Positions 18,178 to 26,327 of a DNA stretch of 64,000 nucleotides are shown here, piece after piece (position 1 is the first letter of the stretch; each line of letters starts with the position of its first letter). The translations under genes and the position numbers were made by a program. The notes below the pieces were generated by a model. The model did no database searches. It saw only the letters and a program-made list of their open reading frames with translations, and was not told the origin of the DNA. The stretch lies in NCBI RefSeq assembly GCF_946184425.1, contig NZ_CAMHFP010000007.1, positions 1 through 64,000 of the forward strand, in the 5' to 3' direction. The DNA is from an uncultured Methanobrevibacter sp. GTDB lineage: Archaea > Methanobacteriota > Methanobacteria > Methanobacteriales > Methanobacteriaceae.

Positions 18178-18603
18178 ATGGATAAATGTCCAAATTGCGG
18201 TGTTGATGTTAAATCATCAGCAAAACGATGCACTAAATGCGGTGCAGATTTAACCAAAAAAACTAATTCTTCTTCAAAACTCATAATAGGAGTAGTTGTT
18301 GTAATAATTATCATTGCAATAGCAGGTGCTTTTGCAAGCGGTGTTTTCAACAGCAATACTCAGGATAAGGTTCCTGTAAAAGAAGATACTCATGTAGAAA
18401 CAGTTGAACCTGCAGCTGATAATGATTCAAGTTCAGATTCATCAGCAAACACAGAATTCTGGGCCAGTGCAAAGGCTGAAAAGTTCCACACTCCAGACTG
18501 CGAGTGGGCTCAGAAAATCAGCGACAGCAATAAAATTATCTATCACTCACGTGATGATGCTATTGAAGACGGTAAAGTGCCATGCAGTGTCTGTAATCCT
18601 TAA
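18178..18603 (+). CDS. zinc-ribbon, membrane and Ada-like domain protein
   Basis: 141 aa. A cytoplasmic zinc ribbon (residues 1-26: C-P-N-C-G, C-T-K-C-G) is followed by one transmembrane helix (about 36-58), an acidic Ser/Asp linker, and an external Ada-like domain (H-T-P-D-C-E-W-A-Q-K-I and C-S-V-C-N-P). The tail closely matches the exported protein at 17392. GAGGTG precedes the ATG. The layout suggests a small membrane protein linking an inside and an outside metal site. It ends three bases before the next gene, so it probably heads the operon with the metallopeptidase-like and HsdS-like genes. Confidence 0.7.
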   Translation: MDKCPNCGVDVKSSAKRCTKCGADLTKKTNSSSKLIIGVVVVIIIIAIAGAFASGVFNSNTQDKVPVKEDTHVETVEPAADNDSSSDSSANTEFWASAKAEKFHTPDCEWAQKISDSNKIIYHSRDDAIEDGKVPCSVCNP

Positions 18604-18606
18604 AGG

Positions 18607-19839
18607 GTGATTATAATTTCTCTTAAAAATCAGAAGGAATGTCCGGTCTGCGGAAAGATATATGATGAGTCACATAACTTCTGCAGTGAACACCGGGAGC
18701 TGATTGAACTTGAATATTCCAGAAATCTTGTTAAAGTCTGCCCTACATGCGGCATCAAATACACAAAGGATGACAACTTCTGCAGCGAACATAAAAAGCT
18801 GACCAGACTAATTTATGTTGATAATCTGGTTAAAATATGCAATCAGTGCGGTACAAAATATTCTGCGGCCTATGAGTACTGCCGCAAATGCAACTCCCCA
18901 TTGACATATATCACAGACACTCCAAAAATCAGGGATATCAAAACACACCCTAACAGTTACTATAACTTCAAGGATTATTCCAACAGATTTAATGAAATAT
19001 CACAGCTCTTATCATCTGAAAACATAAGCAGGCTTGACAGCTTCGCTCTTACAGAGACACAGTTCGACGGGATTATAGAAAACATCAAAAAAACATACAG
19101 GATGATTCTGGACAATCTGATTGATGAATACAGAATGGATTTTGAATCTCTCTCCACTGTTGAAAAGATACTTCTTTTTTCCAAATCCTTTGTCAAAACA
19201 GAATACAAAGAAGGCGGAGGAGATTTGGGTAATTTCGCTTTTAATGAAATCTACATTGATGACCGGGCGAGCAGAGCCTTGCAGATAACAACAATAATTC
19301 ATGAACTTTCCCATTTTCTTTTAGCAGAAATACTGGAACAGATTGTATCAATACTTCTCAATACAGATAAAACTGATGCAGTTGAAGCATTTGTATGCTA
19401 CACTCTTGTAAATGATTCATTTAATTATCTCGTTGATGAATACTGCGCTCATACTGTGGAGGGAAGATATGCTCTTCTGGGCTATCAGGATTACGGGTCA
19501 TATGAAGACAAATTAAAGGAATTTGAAGATAAAGACCCCGGTTTGATTGAAGTTGCAAATGGAATAGGAAACACATTTGCATGTTACATTAAGAAAATTA
19601 TAAGTTCATTTATTACAGAAGACCTCAGGGAAGATATTAAAGATGAATTCAGCAAGATCAATGATCCTCCTAAATTTTCACAGCTTAGATATGAAACCAG
19701 GGAACTGTATGAATGGGAACGCTTTTCACAGGCATTGAAAATCATTTTAACAAAAAAACTGGATGATATATTAAACAACAATGATGATTTTGAAAATTTA
19801 AATAAATATGCAGTAAAATTCAGGAAAAATAACAGTTAG
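18607..19839 (+). CDS. triple zinc-ribbon protein with HExxH metallopeptidase motif
   Basis: About 410 aa. Three Cys-rich modules open the protein (C-P-V-C-G...C-S-E-H, C-P-T-C-G...C-S-E-H, C-N-Q-C-G...C-R-K-C; residues 12-100). The body has an H-E-L-S-H motif (about 235-239) inside a hydrophobic helix, and downstream D-E-Y-C-A-H-T-V-E-G-R whose Glu could be the third zinc ligand, as in gluzincin peptidases. A paralogue with H-E-L-A-H and D-E-Y-A-A-H-T-V-E-G-R lies at 62968-63987. The start is uncertain: GTG at 18607 is the only usual codon, three bases after the previous stop and without a clear ribosome site. Probably a cytoplasmic zinc protease or a protease-like regulator; the substrate is unknown. 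Confidence 0.65.
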   Translation: MIIISLKNQKECPVCGKIYDESHNFCSEHRELIELEYSRNLVKVCPTCGIKYTKDDNFCSEHKKLTRLIYVDNLVKICNQCGTKYSAAYEYCRKCNSPLTYITDTPKIRDIKTHPNSYYNFKDYSNRFNEISQLLSSENISRLDSFALTETQFDGIIENIKKTYRMILDNLIDEYRMDFESLSTVEKILLFSKSFVKTEYKEGGGDLGNFAFNEIYIDDRASRALQITTIIHELSHFLLAEILEQIVSILLNTDKTDAVEAFVCYTLVNDSFNYLVDEYCAHTVEGRYALLGYQDYGSYEDKLKEFEDKDPGLIEVANGIGNTFACYIKKIISSFITEDLREDIKDEFSKINDPPKFSQLRYETRELYEWERFSQALKIILTKKLDDILNNNDDFENLNKYAVKFRKNNS

Positions 19840-19847
19840 GTGCTAAA

Positions 19848-21932
19848 ATGGACAGTCAGGATTTTTTAAAAGAACTAATTTTAAACTTGGAAGATGGTGA
19901 TGCTGAAGTTAATAATCTGGCATTTAAAGACAATGAAAAGGATGCGGCAGCATTAATCAATGAATTTGACTCTTCCAAAATGATACTGACCGTCTCATCC
20001 AAGTATCTCAACGAAAACATCTCAGATTTACAGGTTAACCGTTATCTTAAAGCAATAATTTCTCTTCCGATATATCATGAGCAGGACAATCTGGTAATGC
20101 TTACATTTGATTCCAAAAAAACTGACAATGAATGTCTCGTTATAGATGAATCAGACAGTCTGATTCACAGGAAAGATTCCAATGACTGGACTTTCATTAA
20201 AAATGAACTGATGGAAAATATATGTGAAAGCTATCATAATTTCAATGAAAGCGATATTGCCCTTAAAGCGGATATAAGTGAATTTTCATCATCAATCTCA
20301 CAACAGCTAAAATCAGATGCTGAATCAGAACTTTTAACTCTCAAATCAAAATCGCCACGCATCAATCCTCGAAAAAACAGGGTTATTTCAGATTCAATAA
20401 TAGATGATATGCTTTCCTTGAAGGAACAGTCCATCAGGTCTCAAATCTCAAAGCATAGCGTCAGATTAGATGATATTGCAGATGATAAAAGCATCAATTT
20501 CACATTCCTGAGCAATGCAATGTATTCCAAAAAAAGGCAGAACCCTGAAAATCTGCTTTACAGGGACAATAAGCGGATTATTGATGGGGATGTAATATTC
20601 AGAAAACTGGGAAAGATTGCTGATTTAAAAAACATTGACTTTAAAAACGACAAGGACACAATTCTTATAGCAACATGCAAAAGCTGCACATCAAAATATG
20701 TAAACTACAATCACGACATTGACAGTTTCAACGGTGAAATATTCATAGAAATAGACAATATCAATGAAAGTGTACTTAAGGAATACCTGTATGAATATCT
20801 CTCATCAGATAACGGTCTTGATGAAATCAGATACTTTTCAAAAGACAACTACTACATAACACCTGAAAACATCAAACAGGTTAAAATTCCGGTTCCTCCC
20901 CTTGAGATTCAAAAGGAAATTGTCAAGGTGGCGCGTGAAAGCAGGGAATTTTTCAAAACTGTTGAACTTCTCAAAAAACAGTTCAATTCAAATATCCTGG
21001 ACTACAAGCACATGAAAGCTTCCCTTGATGAGCTTAAAGGTGATATAAAAATAGATTCCGAGTCAGGTGAAGTAACAAAGATGTCCAGAAGCTGGAGACA
21101 TGTATATAAAGGACTCATCTGGCCTCTTGCGATATCATATCTTTCAGCAACAAAAGGTGGTTTTGAACTGGTTGAGAAAAAGGACAATTACCTTGTTTTA
21201 TTTGAATTTATAGCCGCATTCAATTCAATCATTCTTTTAAGCGGTCTTCCTGAAGATGTCTATAAAAAGAATTTCAAAAAAATCTGGAATGCCTTCAACT
21301 TCAATGTATATAAAAATATGACTTTCGGAAACTGGGTTTATCTGTCCAAAAACCTTGCTGATGTATACAGAAACAACAATTTCACATCACAACTGGATGA
21401 GGAACTTTTTGAGATGATATCTTCAGATAAGATACTGGATGCACTTGAAAAGGCCAAGGATTTGAGAAATGAGGAGCATCACGGATCACATTCAAATTCA
21501 TTTGAAGCGGAAAAAATAATAGAAAAACTTGACGGGTATCTGGATGACATATTTGATATTCTGGAAGTGTATTCAAACTATAAACTGATTTATGTTACCG
21601 GCGACGTTGATACATCCAAAAGAAACTATAATCACAGAGTAATTCTTCTAAATGGTCCATGTGCACAGCCGATTTATGACAATATCATCTTTGACAATGT
21701 CCTTTTCGGTGACTCACTGTATCTTTACAATCCGAAAAACAATAAAAAACTACTCATTAAAGATAATCTGATGAAATTCAAACCTGTTGATGATAACAGA
21801 AAACGATGGGCTCTGTTTATTTATTATTCATGTGATAAAAGTGAATATAATGCATTTTACAAATGCTTCCAGTCAAATGAAAAAGACGTAAAAGAAAGCA
21901 TCACTTCACTGAAAAAAGATATTTTGCTTTAA
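19848..21932 (+). CDS. HsdS-like recognition domain fused to possible HEPN-type domain
   Basis: 694 aa, not a standard restriction subunit. Residues about 240-390 look like one target-recognition half of a type I specificity protein: G-D-V-I-F-R-K-L-G-K-I-A-D-L, I-D-N-I-N-E-S-V-L-K-E-Y-L, then I-K-Q-V-K-I-P-V-P-P-L-E-I-Q-K-E-I-V and a coiled coil. The C-terminal half (about 420-690) is helical and holds R-N-E-E-H-H, matching the R-x4-H signature of HEPN RNases, followed by an unrecognised beta-rich tail. The N-terminal 230 residues are unrecognised. AGGTGCT lies before the ATG, nine bases after the metallopeptidase-like gene, so they are co-transcribed. No methylase or translocase gene is nearby. 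A role in nucleic-acid recognition or defence is inferred. Confidence 0.6.
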   Translation: MDSQDFLKELILNLEDGDAEVNNLAFKDNEKDAAALINEFDSSKMILTVSSKYLNENISDLQVNRYLKAIISLPIYHEQDNLVMLTFDSKKTDNECLVIDESDSLIHRKDSNDWTFIKNELMENICESYHNFNESDIALKADISEFSSSISQQLKSDAESELLTLKSKSPRINPRKNRVISDSIIDDMLSLKEQSIRSQISKHSVRLDDIADDKSINFTFLSNAMYSKKRQNPENLLYRDNKRIIDGDVIFRKLGKIADLKNIDFKNDKDTILIATCKSCTSKYVNYNHDIDSFNGEIFIEIDNINESVLKEYLYEYLSSDNGLDEIRYFSKDNYYITPENIKQVKIPVPPLEIQKEIVKVARESREFFKTVELLKKQFNSNILDYKHMKASLDELKGDIKIDSESGEVTKMSRSWRHVYKGLIWPLAISYLSATKGGFELVEKKDNYLVLFEFIAAFNSIILLSGLPEDVYKKNFKKIWNAFNFNVYKNMTFGNWVYLSKNLADVYRNNNFTSQLDEELFEMISSDKILDALEKAKDLRNEEHHGSHSNSFEAEKIIEKLDGYLDDIFDILEVYSNYKLIYVTGDVDTSKRNYNHRVILLNGPCAQPIYDNIIFDNVLFGDSLYLYNPKNNKKLLIKDNLMKFKPVDDNRKRWALFIYYSCDKSEYNAFYKCFQSNEKDVKESITSLKKDILL

Positions 21933-22031
21933 CTTACTTCAAAAACCAAAAACTATTTATAATATAATAGTTAATATTAAATGATACAACAGAAAATGTA
22001 TCTATTTTACCAGAATAGAGGTGCCGTCATC

Positions 22032-22139
22032 ATGGAAAGTAAAGTTAATTTAAATGTATTATTTAATTCCAAAATGCATGTAAAATCATTATATGTCTGT
22101 AAACTACTTTTTAGCAAAGAATTGGAGGCATATCAATGA
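22032..22139 (+). CDS. possible 35-aa leader peptide
   Basis: ATG at 22032 follows GAGGTG by eight bases and the frame (M-E-S-K-V-N-L-N-V-L-F-N-S-K) ends in a TGA that overlaps the ATG of the next gene (ATGA arrangement). The ribosome site and coupling support translation. The product is unrecognised and the call depends only on these signals. Confidence 0.4.
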   Translation: MESKVNLNVLFNSKMHVKSLYVCKLLFSKELEAYQ

Positions 22140-22375
22140 TGGGATTTTTTGATGTTTTAATTATCATCCTGTTTATCTTTGGAATCATTTCAGCATGTAA
22201 TTCTCTTTTCAATGATACTCCTCAGACCAATAAAAAAATGAAATCCTACAGAAGACCAAACAATTCAAGAATTGAAAGTGAAGAGCACTATAATGACTAT
22301 GATCCGAGCTGGGATGATGCATACTTTGAAAAAACTGGTATTGAGCCATGGTTTGATGATAACTCAAAAAGATAA
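22136..22375 (+). CDS. small single-pass membrane protein
   Basis: 79 aa. An N-terminal transmembrane helix (about residues 4-22) is followed by a hydrophilic tail rich in Asp, Glu and Tyr (D-P-S-W-D-D-A-Y-F-E-K-T). GGAGG stands before the ATG. It belongs to the run of small zinc-ribbon and TPR genes that follows. Family not recognised; it may anchor one of those proteins to the membrane. Confidence 0.6.
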   Translation: MMGFFDVLIIILFIFGIISACNSLFNDTPQTNKKMKSYRRPNNSRIESEEHYNDYDPSWDDAYFEKTGIEPWFDDNSKR

Positions 22376-22387
22376 GGAGACGTTAAA

Positions 22388-22690
22388 GTGATTGAATGTA
22401 TTATTTGCGGTGAAAAAGTCGATGAAGATGATGTTTTCTATGAATGTCCGTTCTGCGGAGAGACAATAAATAACGACGGACTGTGGAGATGCGAGTCCTG
22501 TGATACTGTTCTTGACTGGCAGGGCTATGAATGGGAATGTCCTTACTGCCAGAACACCGGAATCACAGAAGAAATATCTGAAAGAGAAGAAGTTGAGACA
22601 TGTCCTGAATGCGGATCTGAAGACTACGACGGATACTGCTATGAATGCGGATATCCCAACAATCAGGGATGGATTGGAGAAAACTATTAG
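22388..22690 (+). CDS. multi-zinc-ribbon protein
   Basis: 100 aa with five or six C-x2-C pairs (C-I-I-C-G, C-P-F-C-G, C-E-S-C, C-P-Y-C, C-P-E-C-G, C-Y-E-C-G), enough for about three zinc ribbons, and otherwise very acidic. The start is GTG at 22388 behind AGGAG. Such proteins usually bind nucleic acid or mediate protein contacts; no catalytic residues are seen. Nine bases separate its stop from the next, smaller zinc-ribbon gene. Confidence 0.7.
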   Translation: MIECIICGEKVDEDDVFYECPFCGETINNDGLWRCESCDTVLDWQGYEWECPYCQNTGITEEISEREEVETCPECGSEDYDGYCYECGYPNNQGWIGENY

Positions 22691-22699
22691 GAGGTGAAT

Positions 22700-22834
22700 A
22701 TGACAAAACAGTGCTATTACTGCTCATATCCAAACAGTGACACAGCTACGAGATGCGTTAACTGCGGAAGTAAGCTTGAAACCTACTGGGAGAAGTCTGA
22801 TGACAAACCAAAACTCATCAGAAAAAGAAATTAA
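22700..22834 (+). CDS. 44-aa zinc-ribbon protein
   Basis: ATG at 22700 directly follows GGAGGTG. The protein has C-Y-Y-C near the start and C-V-N-C-G at residues 19-23, one complete four-Cys zinc ribbon, then a basic tail (L-I-R-K-R-N). It sits between the multi-ribbon protein and the TPR gene and is probably co-expressed with them. Function unknown. Confidence 0.65.
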   Translation: MTKQCYYCSYPNSDTATRCVNCGSKLETYWEKSDDKPKLIRKRN

Positions 22835-22864
22835 CGAAAATACCACACAAGGAGGACCATCATC

Positions 22865-23784
22865 ATGGTAAATTTAAACAATGCTAAAAAATTATATTCA
22901 CAAAAAAAGTATGAAGAATCTTTAGAAATATACGAAAACCTTTTCGAAAAAGACCCTGACTCTTTTACAAAAGAGAATCTGATTTCATACTCCTGGGCAA
23001 TCTATCAGGTCCATGTAAAGAATTTCAAAGATGAAGATGAGCTTTTTGATGCAACAGACCTAATCACAGAACTGATTCCTCAATCAGATTTAAACAGAAC
23101 TAAAATATGCCCGTACACTTTTTCAGTATTTAAAGTTCTGGAATATCTTATGGATAAAAAAGAATTCTACAACATGTCTGAATGGCTTGATCTTTTAGAA
23201 GCCAAACGTTTGGATGAAAATGACTCAAAATATTCCAAATCAAGAAAGGAATTATACTATGAATACGCATCAAAATCATCACTTGAATGCGCCGAATGGG
23301 AAGCATGCATAGAAATATCCGCAGATGCATTAAAAACCATAAAAACATTTGCAAAAGACGGTGATGTCTGGCACAAATGGAGAATAGCCAAGGCATACAG
23401 AGAAATGAAAGACTATGAAAAAGCACTGGAATTTTTAAGGGAAGTCGCAAAAAGCAAAAACGAATGGTTCATCTTTAGGGAGTTTGCAGAAAACTACTGT
23501 CTTTTAGGAGACCTCAGAAACGCTCTTAAATATGTCAGACCGGCAATTCTGGCCAAGGGTCACCTGAAATGAAGGTCAACCTGTACTGTCTGGCATATAA
23601 GCTTCTTGAAGAAATCAACCCTGAAATGGCATACCGTCACGCTGAGCTGTGCTATCTCATAAGAAAGGAAAACCGCTGGGAAATTCCTGATGAACTTGAA
23701 GATTTGATGATTGAAAAAGATGACTTAAATAAAAACCAGCTGATTGAAATTATAGAATCATACTGGGCAAGTATAACTGAATAA
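22865..23784 (+). pseudogene. TPR protein, frameshifted near the C-terminus
   Basis: The first frame (22865-23572, 235 aa) and a second (23569-23784, 71 aa) together match the intact TPR protein at 24639-25571 over its length. Shared features include Y-E-E-S-L-E-I-Y-E, G-D-V-W-H-K-W-R-I-A-K and M-K-V-N-L-Y-x-L. Alignment with that paralogue places a one-base deletion at about 23568, where stop and restart overlap as ATGA. It may be a broken gene, or the two parts may still be made by translational coupling. TPR helices mediate protein-protein contact. GGAGG precedes the ATG. Confidence 0.7.
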
Positions 23785-23797
23785 GAGGTGTTAAAGC

Positions 23798-24517
23798 ATG
23801 TTTGAAGATATCCGTACAAAAGAACTGATTGAAGAGAGAATCGAATATGAAAACAGTTTCATTTCACAAGCCGACATTCATAAAAGCGAAGAGATGGACT
23901 TCCAGATTAAGGAATATGAATCATTCCTTTACAGCTTTGAAGAAGATGATTTCCTCATGAAACTGAGAGACGACCAGCTCATTGCTGAACGTTTAGAATA
24001 CGAAAAGAATCTTGAAGATTTCTTAAGATATGAAGAACCTATCGAAATTAACTGTAATTCTTATATTGAAGCTGAAATGATGGATATCGGGTATGATGAA
24101 TATCCTGAACTGGATGACTATTACTTTGAAGAAATTAATTTGGATGCTGCATACTGCGGAAATTCACTGAGAGGTTTTGTAGTATCAGATAATCCATATG
24201 ATTCATTTACAGAATATGACTATCCGGAAGGTCCGAATGAAAACATTGACGGTTTCAGATTCGAAGAACCTCAATTTGAGTGCTTTGATATACCTGATTA
24301 TCCTGATTTCGAACCGGATTATGAATGCTTTGAAATCCCTGATTTTGAAGAGGAATATCTTGAAAGCATCATGTCAGATAAAGAGGAATCATACATAACA
24401 AATCAGATTAAAGAGCACCTTGAAGAGGAAAGGCAGTTTATAAATTTCATTAAAGACAGTGAAATGTTTGATGAAGCTAAGCTTCAATTTGAAAGTGAGG
24501 GTATAATTTTATGCTGA
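23798..24517 (+). CDS. very acidic protein of unknown function
   Basis: 239 aa, roughly a third Asp plus Glu, with helical N- and C-terminal parts (E-L-I-E-E-R-I-E-Y-E; I-K-E-H-L-E-E-E-R-Q-F) and a Tyr/Pro/Asp-rich centre containing repeated D-I-P-D-Y / E-I-P-D-F units. GAGGTG precedes the ATG. No domain recognised. Such acidic proteins can mimic DNA or act as assembly partners, but nothing here shows that. It lies between the two TPR genes. Confidence 0.6.
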   Translation: MFEDIRTKELIEERIEYENSFISQADIHKSEEMDFQIKEYESFLYSFEEDDFLMKLRDDQLIAERLEYEKNLEDFLRYEEPIEINCNSYIEAEMMDIGYDEYPELDDYYFEEINLDAAYCGNSLRGFVVSDNPYDSFTEYDYPEGPNENIDGFRFEEPQFECFDIPDYPDFEPDYECFEIPDFEEEYLESIMSDKEESYITNQIKEHLEEERQFINFIKDSEMFDEAKLQFESEGIILC

Positions 24518-24538
24518 AAATGCAATTTTTACAAAAGG

Positions 24539-24548
24539 TTTATATATT
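24539..24548 (+). promoter_or_regulatory. TATA box for second TPR operon
   Basis: TTTATATATT lies in the short gap after the acidic-protein gene, about 90-100 bases before the ATG at 24639. It is a near-ideal archaeal TATA element and implies a separate transcript from here. Confidence 0.55.
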
Positions 24549-24638
24549 ATTTAAAACATAATATTAATATACACTTTTAAAATCACCAAAATTTTTAGAA
24601 AATTGCCTTTTTACAGACACCACTTTGGAGGTACAACC

Positions 24639-25571
24639 ATGACCAGAGAAATTAGAAAAGAGTTAGCAAGAGCAGCCAGGCTCTTTAAATCCAAAAAGCA
24701 TAATGAAGCTTATGAAATCTATGACAAATTTTTCGCTGAGAATCCTGAAGTTTTCAGGCACTGGGACAGGCAGAGATACTGCTGGTGCATATACTATCTT
24801 TTCATAAGAGATTCATCTGACGAATACGAGCTAATGGAATATGCAGAGATGGTTACAGACATCACTGACCAGCAGGATTTGAACTCAGAACCTGTTTGCG
24901 TCTATACTCAGTCAGTGTTCAAGGTCATAATGTTTTTGAAAAAGCAGGATGACTGGGAGTATATGCTCTACTGGCTTGGCAAGCTCAACCCTGAACTTTT
25001 AACACATAATCAGAGAGACTCCAAGTTTGCCTCAAAAAAGGAAGACTACTACAAGTATCTCTCAACAGCATATCTCAAATGCGGGGACTATGAGGAATGT
25101 ATAGATGCATCAAAAAAAGCATTAAATGATCTTGACTCATTCGCTTTCAGCGGAGATGTCTGGCACAAATGGAGAATTGCAAAGTCTCTAAACAGTCTCT
25201 CAAGATCTGAAGAGGCACTTGAATATCTTGAAGAAGTAAGAAATACCTACAGCTACTGGTATATTTTAAAAGAAACTGCTGACTGTTATTATAAAACAGA
25301 AGACAGAGAAAATGCAATAAAATATGCATCAAAGGCAGTTTTAACAGACGATCCGGCAAACATGAAGGTAAATCTCTACTATCTAATATATCAGATACTT
25401 AAAGATACAGACCCTGACTTGGCCATAGCCCATGCAAAGCTCTACCTTGCATTAAAGCTTGAAAGCGGAGCCAGTATTGCAGAAGATATCGAGGATTTGA
25501 ACCTTGATGAAGACAGCCTGGATATAAACGAACTGGAATCAGAAATCACAAACCGCTGGTCCGGTTTATAA
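24639..25571 (+). CDS. TPR-repeat protein
   Basis: 310 aa of alpha-helical tetratricopeptide-like repeats (A-Y-E-I-Y-D-K-F-F, Y-E-E-C-I-D-A-S-K-K-A-L, E-E-A-L-E-Y-L-E-E-V, E-N-A-I-K-Y-A-S-K-A-V). The ATG at 24639 is chosen because GGAGGT precedes it; an upstream in-frame ATG at 24603 lacks this. It is the intact paralogue of the frameshifted gene at 22865. No enzyme domain is attached, so a scaffold role among the neighbouring zinc-ribbon and acidic proteins is the simplest inference. Confidence 0.75.
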   Translation: MTREIRKELARAARLFKSKKHNEAYEIYDKFFAENPEVFRHWDRQRYCWCIYYLFIRDSSDEYELMEYAEMVTDITDQQDLNSEPVCVYTQSVFKVIMFLKKQDDWEYMLYWLGKLNPELLTHNQRDSKFASKKEDYYKYLSTAYLKCGDYEECIDASKKALNDLDSFAFSGDVWHKWRIAKSLNSLSRSEEALEYLEEVRNTYSYWYILKETADCYYKTEDRENAIKYASKAVLTDDPANMKVNLYYLIYQILKDTDPDLAIAHAKLYLALKLESGASIAEDIEDLNLDEDSLDINELESEITNRWSGL

Positions 25572-25610
25572 ATTTTATTTTTTTAAACAACACCATTGGA
25601 GGATAATAAT

Positions 25611-25934
25611 ATGAACAGAAACGATTTAATCAGTTTAGAACAGCTTAATGAAAGATACACCCCAGCAAACCTTACAGGTTTCAGAATAGTAAATGAAAAT
25701 ACATCAAAAAATACTGTGCTGAAACATATCAAAAATGATTTGAATGTCCTGAATACATGCGGCGTTAAAAACAAGCATGTCTCAAGAGTAATTGTCTCTA
25801 ACAGTCATATTGACATATGCACGGCTGACAACGGGACATTCATATCCTATTTTTTCATGCAGGACTCCCCATTCACTCCAGATTCACTCAACTTGAGTGA
25901 AATATGTGAAAACATCTCTATTGAAAGATTATAG
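25611..25934 (+). CDS. unrecognised 107-aa protein
   Basis: ATG at 25611 follows GGAGGATAATA; an earlier in-frame codon at 25596 has no ribosome site. It is soluble and mixed alpha/beta, with no recognised motif (N-G-T-F-I-S-Y-F-F near the end). It is coupled to the next gene (11-base gap) and follows the TPR gene in the same direction. Confidence 0.55.
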   Translation: MNRNDLISLEQLNERYTPANLTGFRIVNENTSKNTVLKHIKNDLNVLNTCGVKNKHVSRVIVSNSHIDICTADNGTFISYFFMQDSPFTPDSLNLSEICENISIERL

Positions 25935-25945
25935 GAAGTGTTTAT

Positions 25946-26197
25946 ATGATCTGTCCGAGATGCAAAGGCAACATCAAAAAAGATGAAAACTGCGAGAGCT
26001 GCGGTATCTCATATGATGAAGTAATCAGAACAATTCGCCACGACGGGATGAAAAATCTTTTCCTGAAAATAGAAAAGAAAATGCAGAATCATGAGGACAT
26101 TACTGTTGAGGAATCTCTGCTGGCGGTTGAGCTTGTAAACTCATCACTTTTGATTCCTGTAAAAGTTTTGAATAATTCCTTAGAAAACATTCGATAA
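25946..26197 (+). pseudogene. zinc-ribbon protein gene cut off by repeat
   Basis: The N-terminus has a zinc ribbon (C-P-R-C-K, C-E-S-C-G) and an amphipathic helical segment, with AGGAAGTG before the ATG at 25946. Native coding ends at 26164: the last codons (V-L-N-N-S-L-E-N-I-R) are the repeat itself read in frame up to a TAA. The normal C-terminus is therefore missing. It marks the junction between the zinc-ribbon/TPR cluster and the repeat-bounded pieces. Confidence 0.65.
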
Positions 26198-26201
26198 AAA
26201 C
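26165..26201 (+). repeat. 37-base CRISPR-like repeat, perfect copy
   Basis: First of three perfect copies spaced at about 0.7 kb (26165, 26878, 27588), all in one orientation. It truncates the zinc-ribbon gene on its left. Confidence 0.92.
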
Positions 26202-26300
26202 ATGTATATTGATGTGTGGGTGCAGAATTATCTGTCAAAGCTGCCTAAAATAAGAATGAACATGATGTACAAAATTAGAGGTAAATTTGAGAGGTTATGA
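26202..26300 (+). pseudogene. C-terminal gene tail at start of repeat-bounded piece
   Basis: The frame runs open from the repeat for about 32 codons (Y-I-D-V-W-V-Q-N-Y-L-S-K-L-P-K-I) and stops at 26298-26300. The first ATG touches the repeat and has no ribosome site, so this is probably the end of a larger gene that preceded the HNH gene in its source DNA. Confidence 0.45.
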
Positions 26301-26327
26301 TAATGGATGATTATGTAGGTGAGTGAT

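Noticed and set aside
23148-23450. 100-codon minus-strand frame inside the TPR gene
   Set aside because: It lies opposite well-supported TPR coding sequence, has no start signal and an implausible composition.
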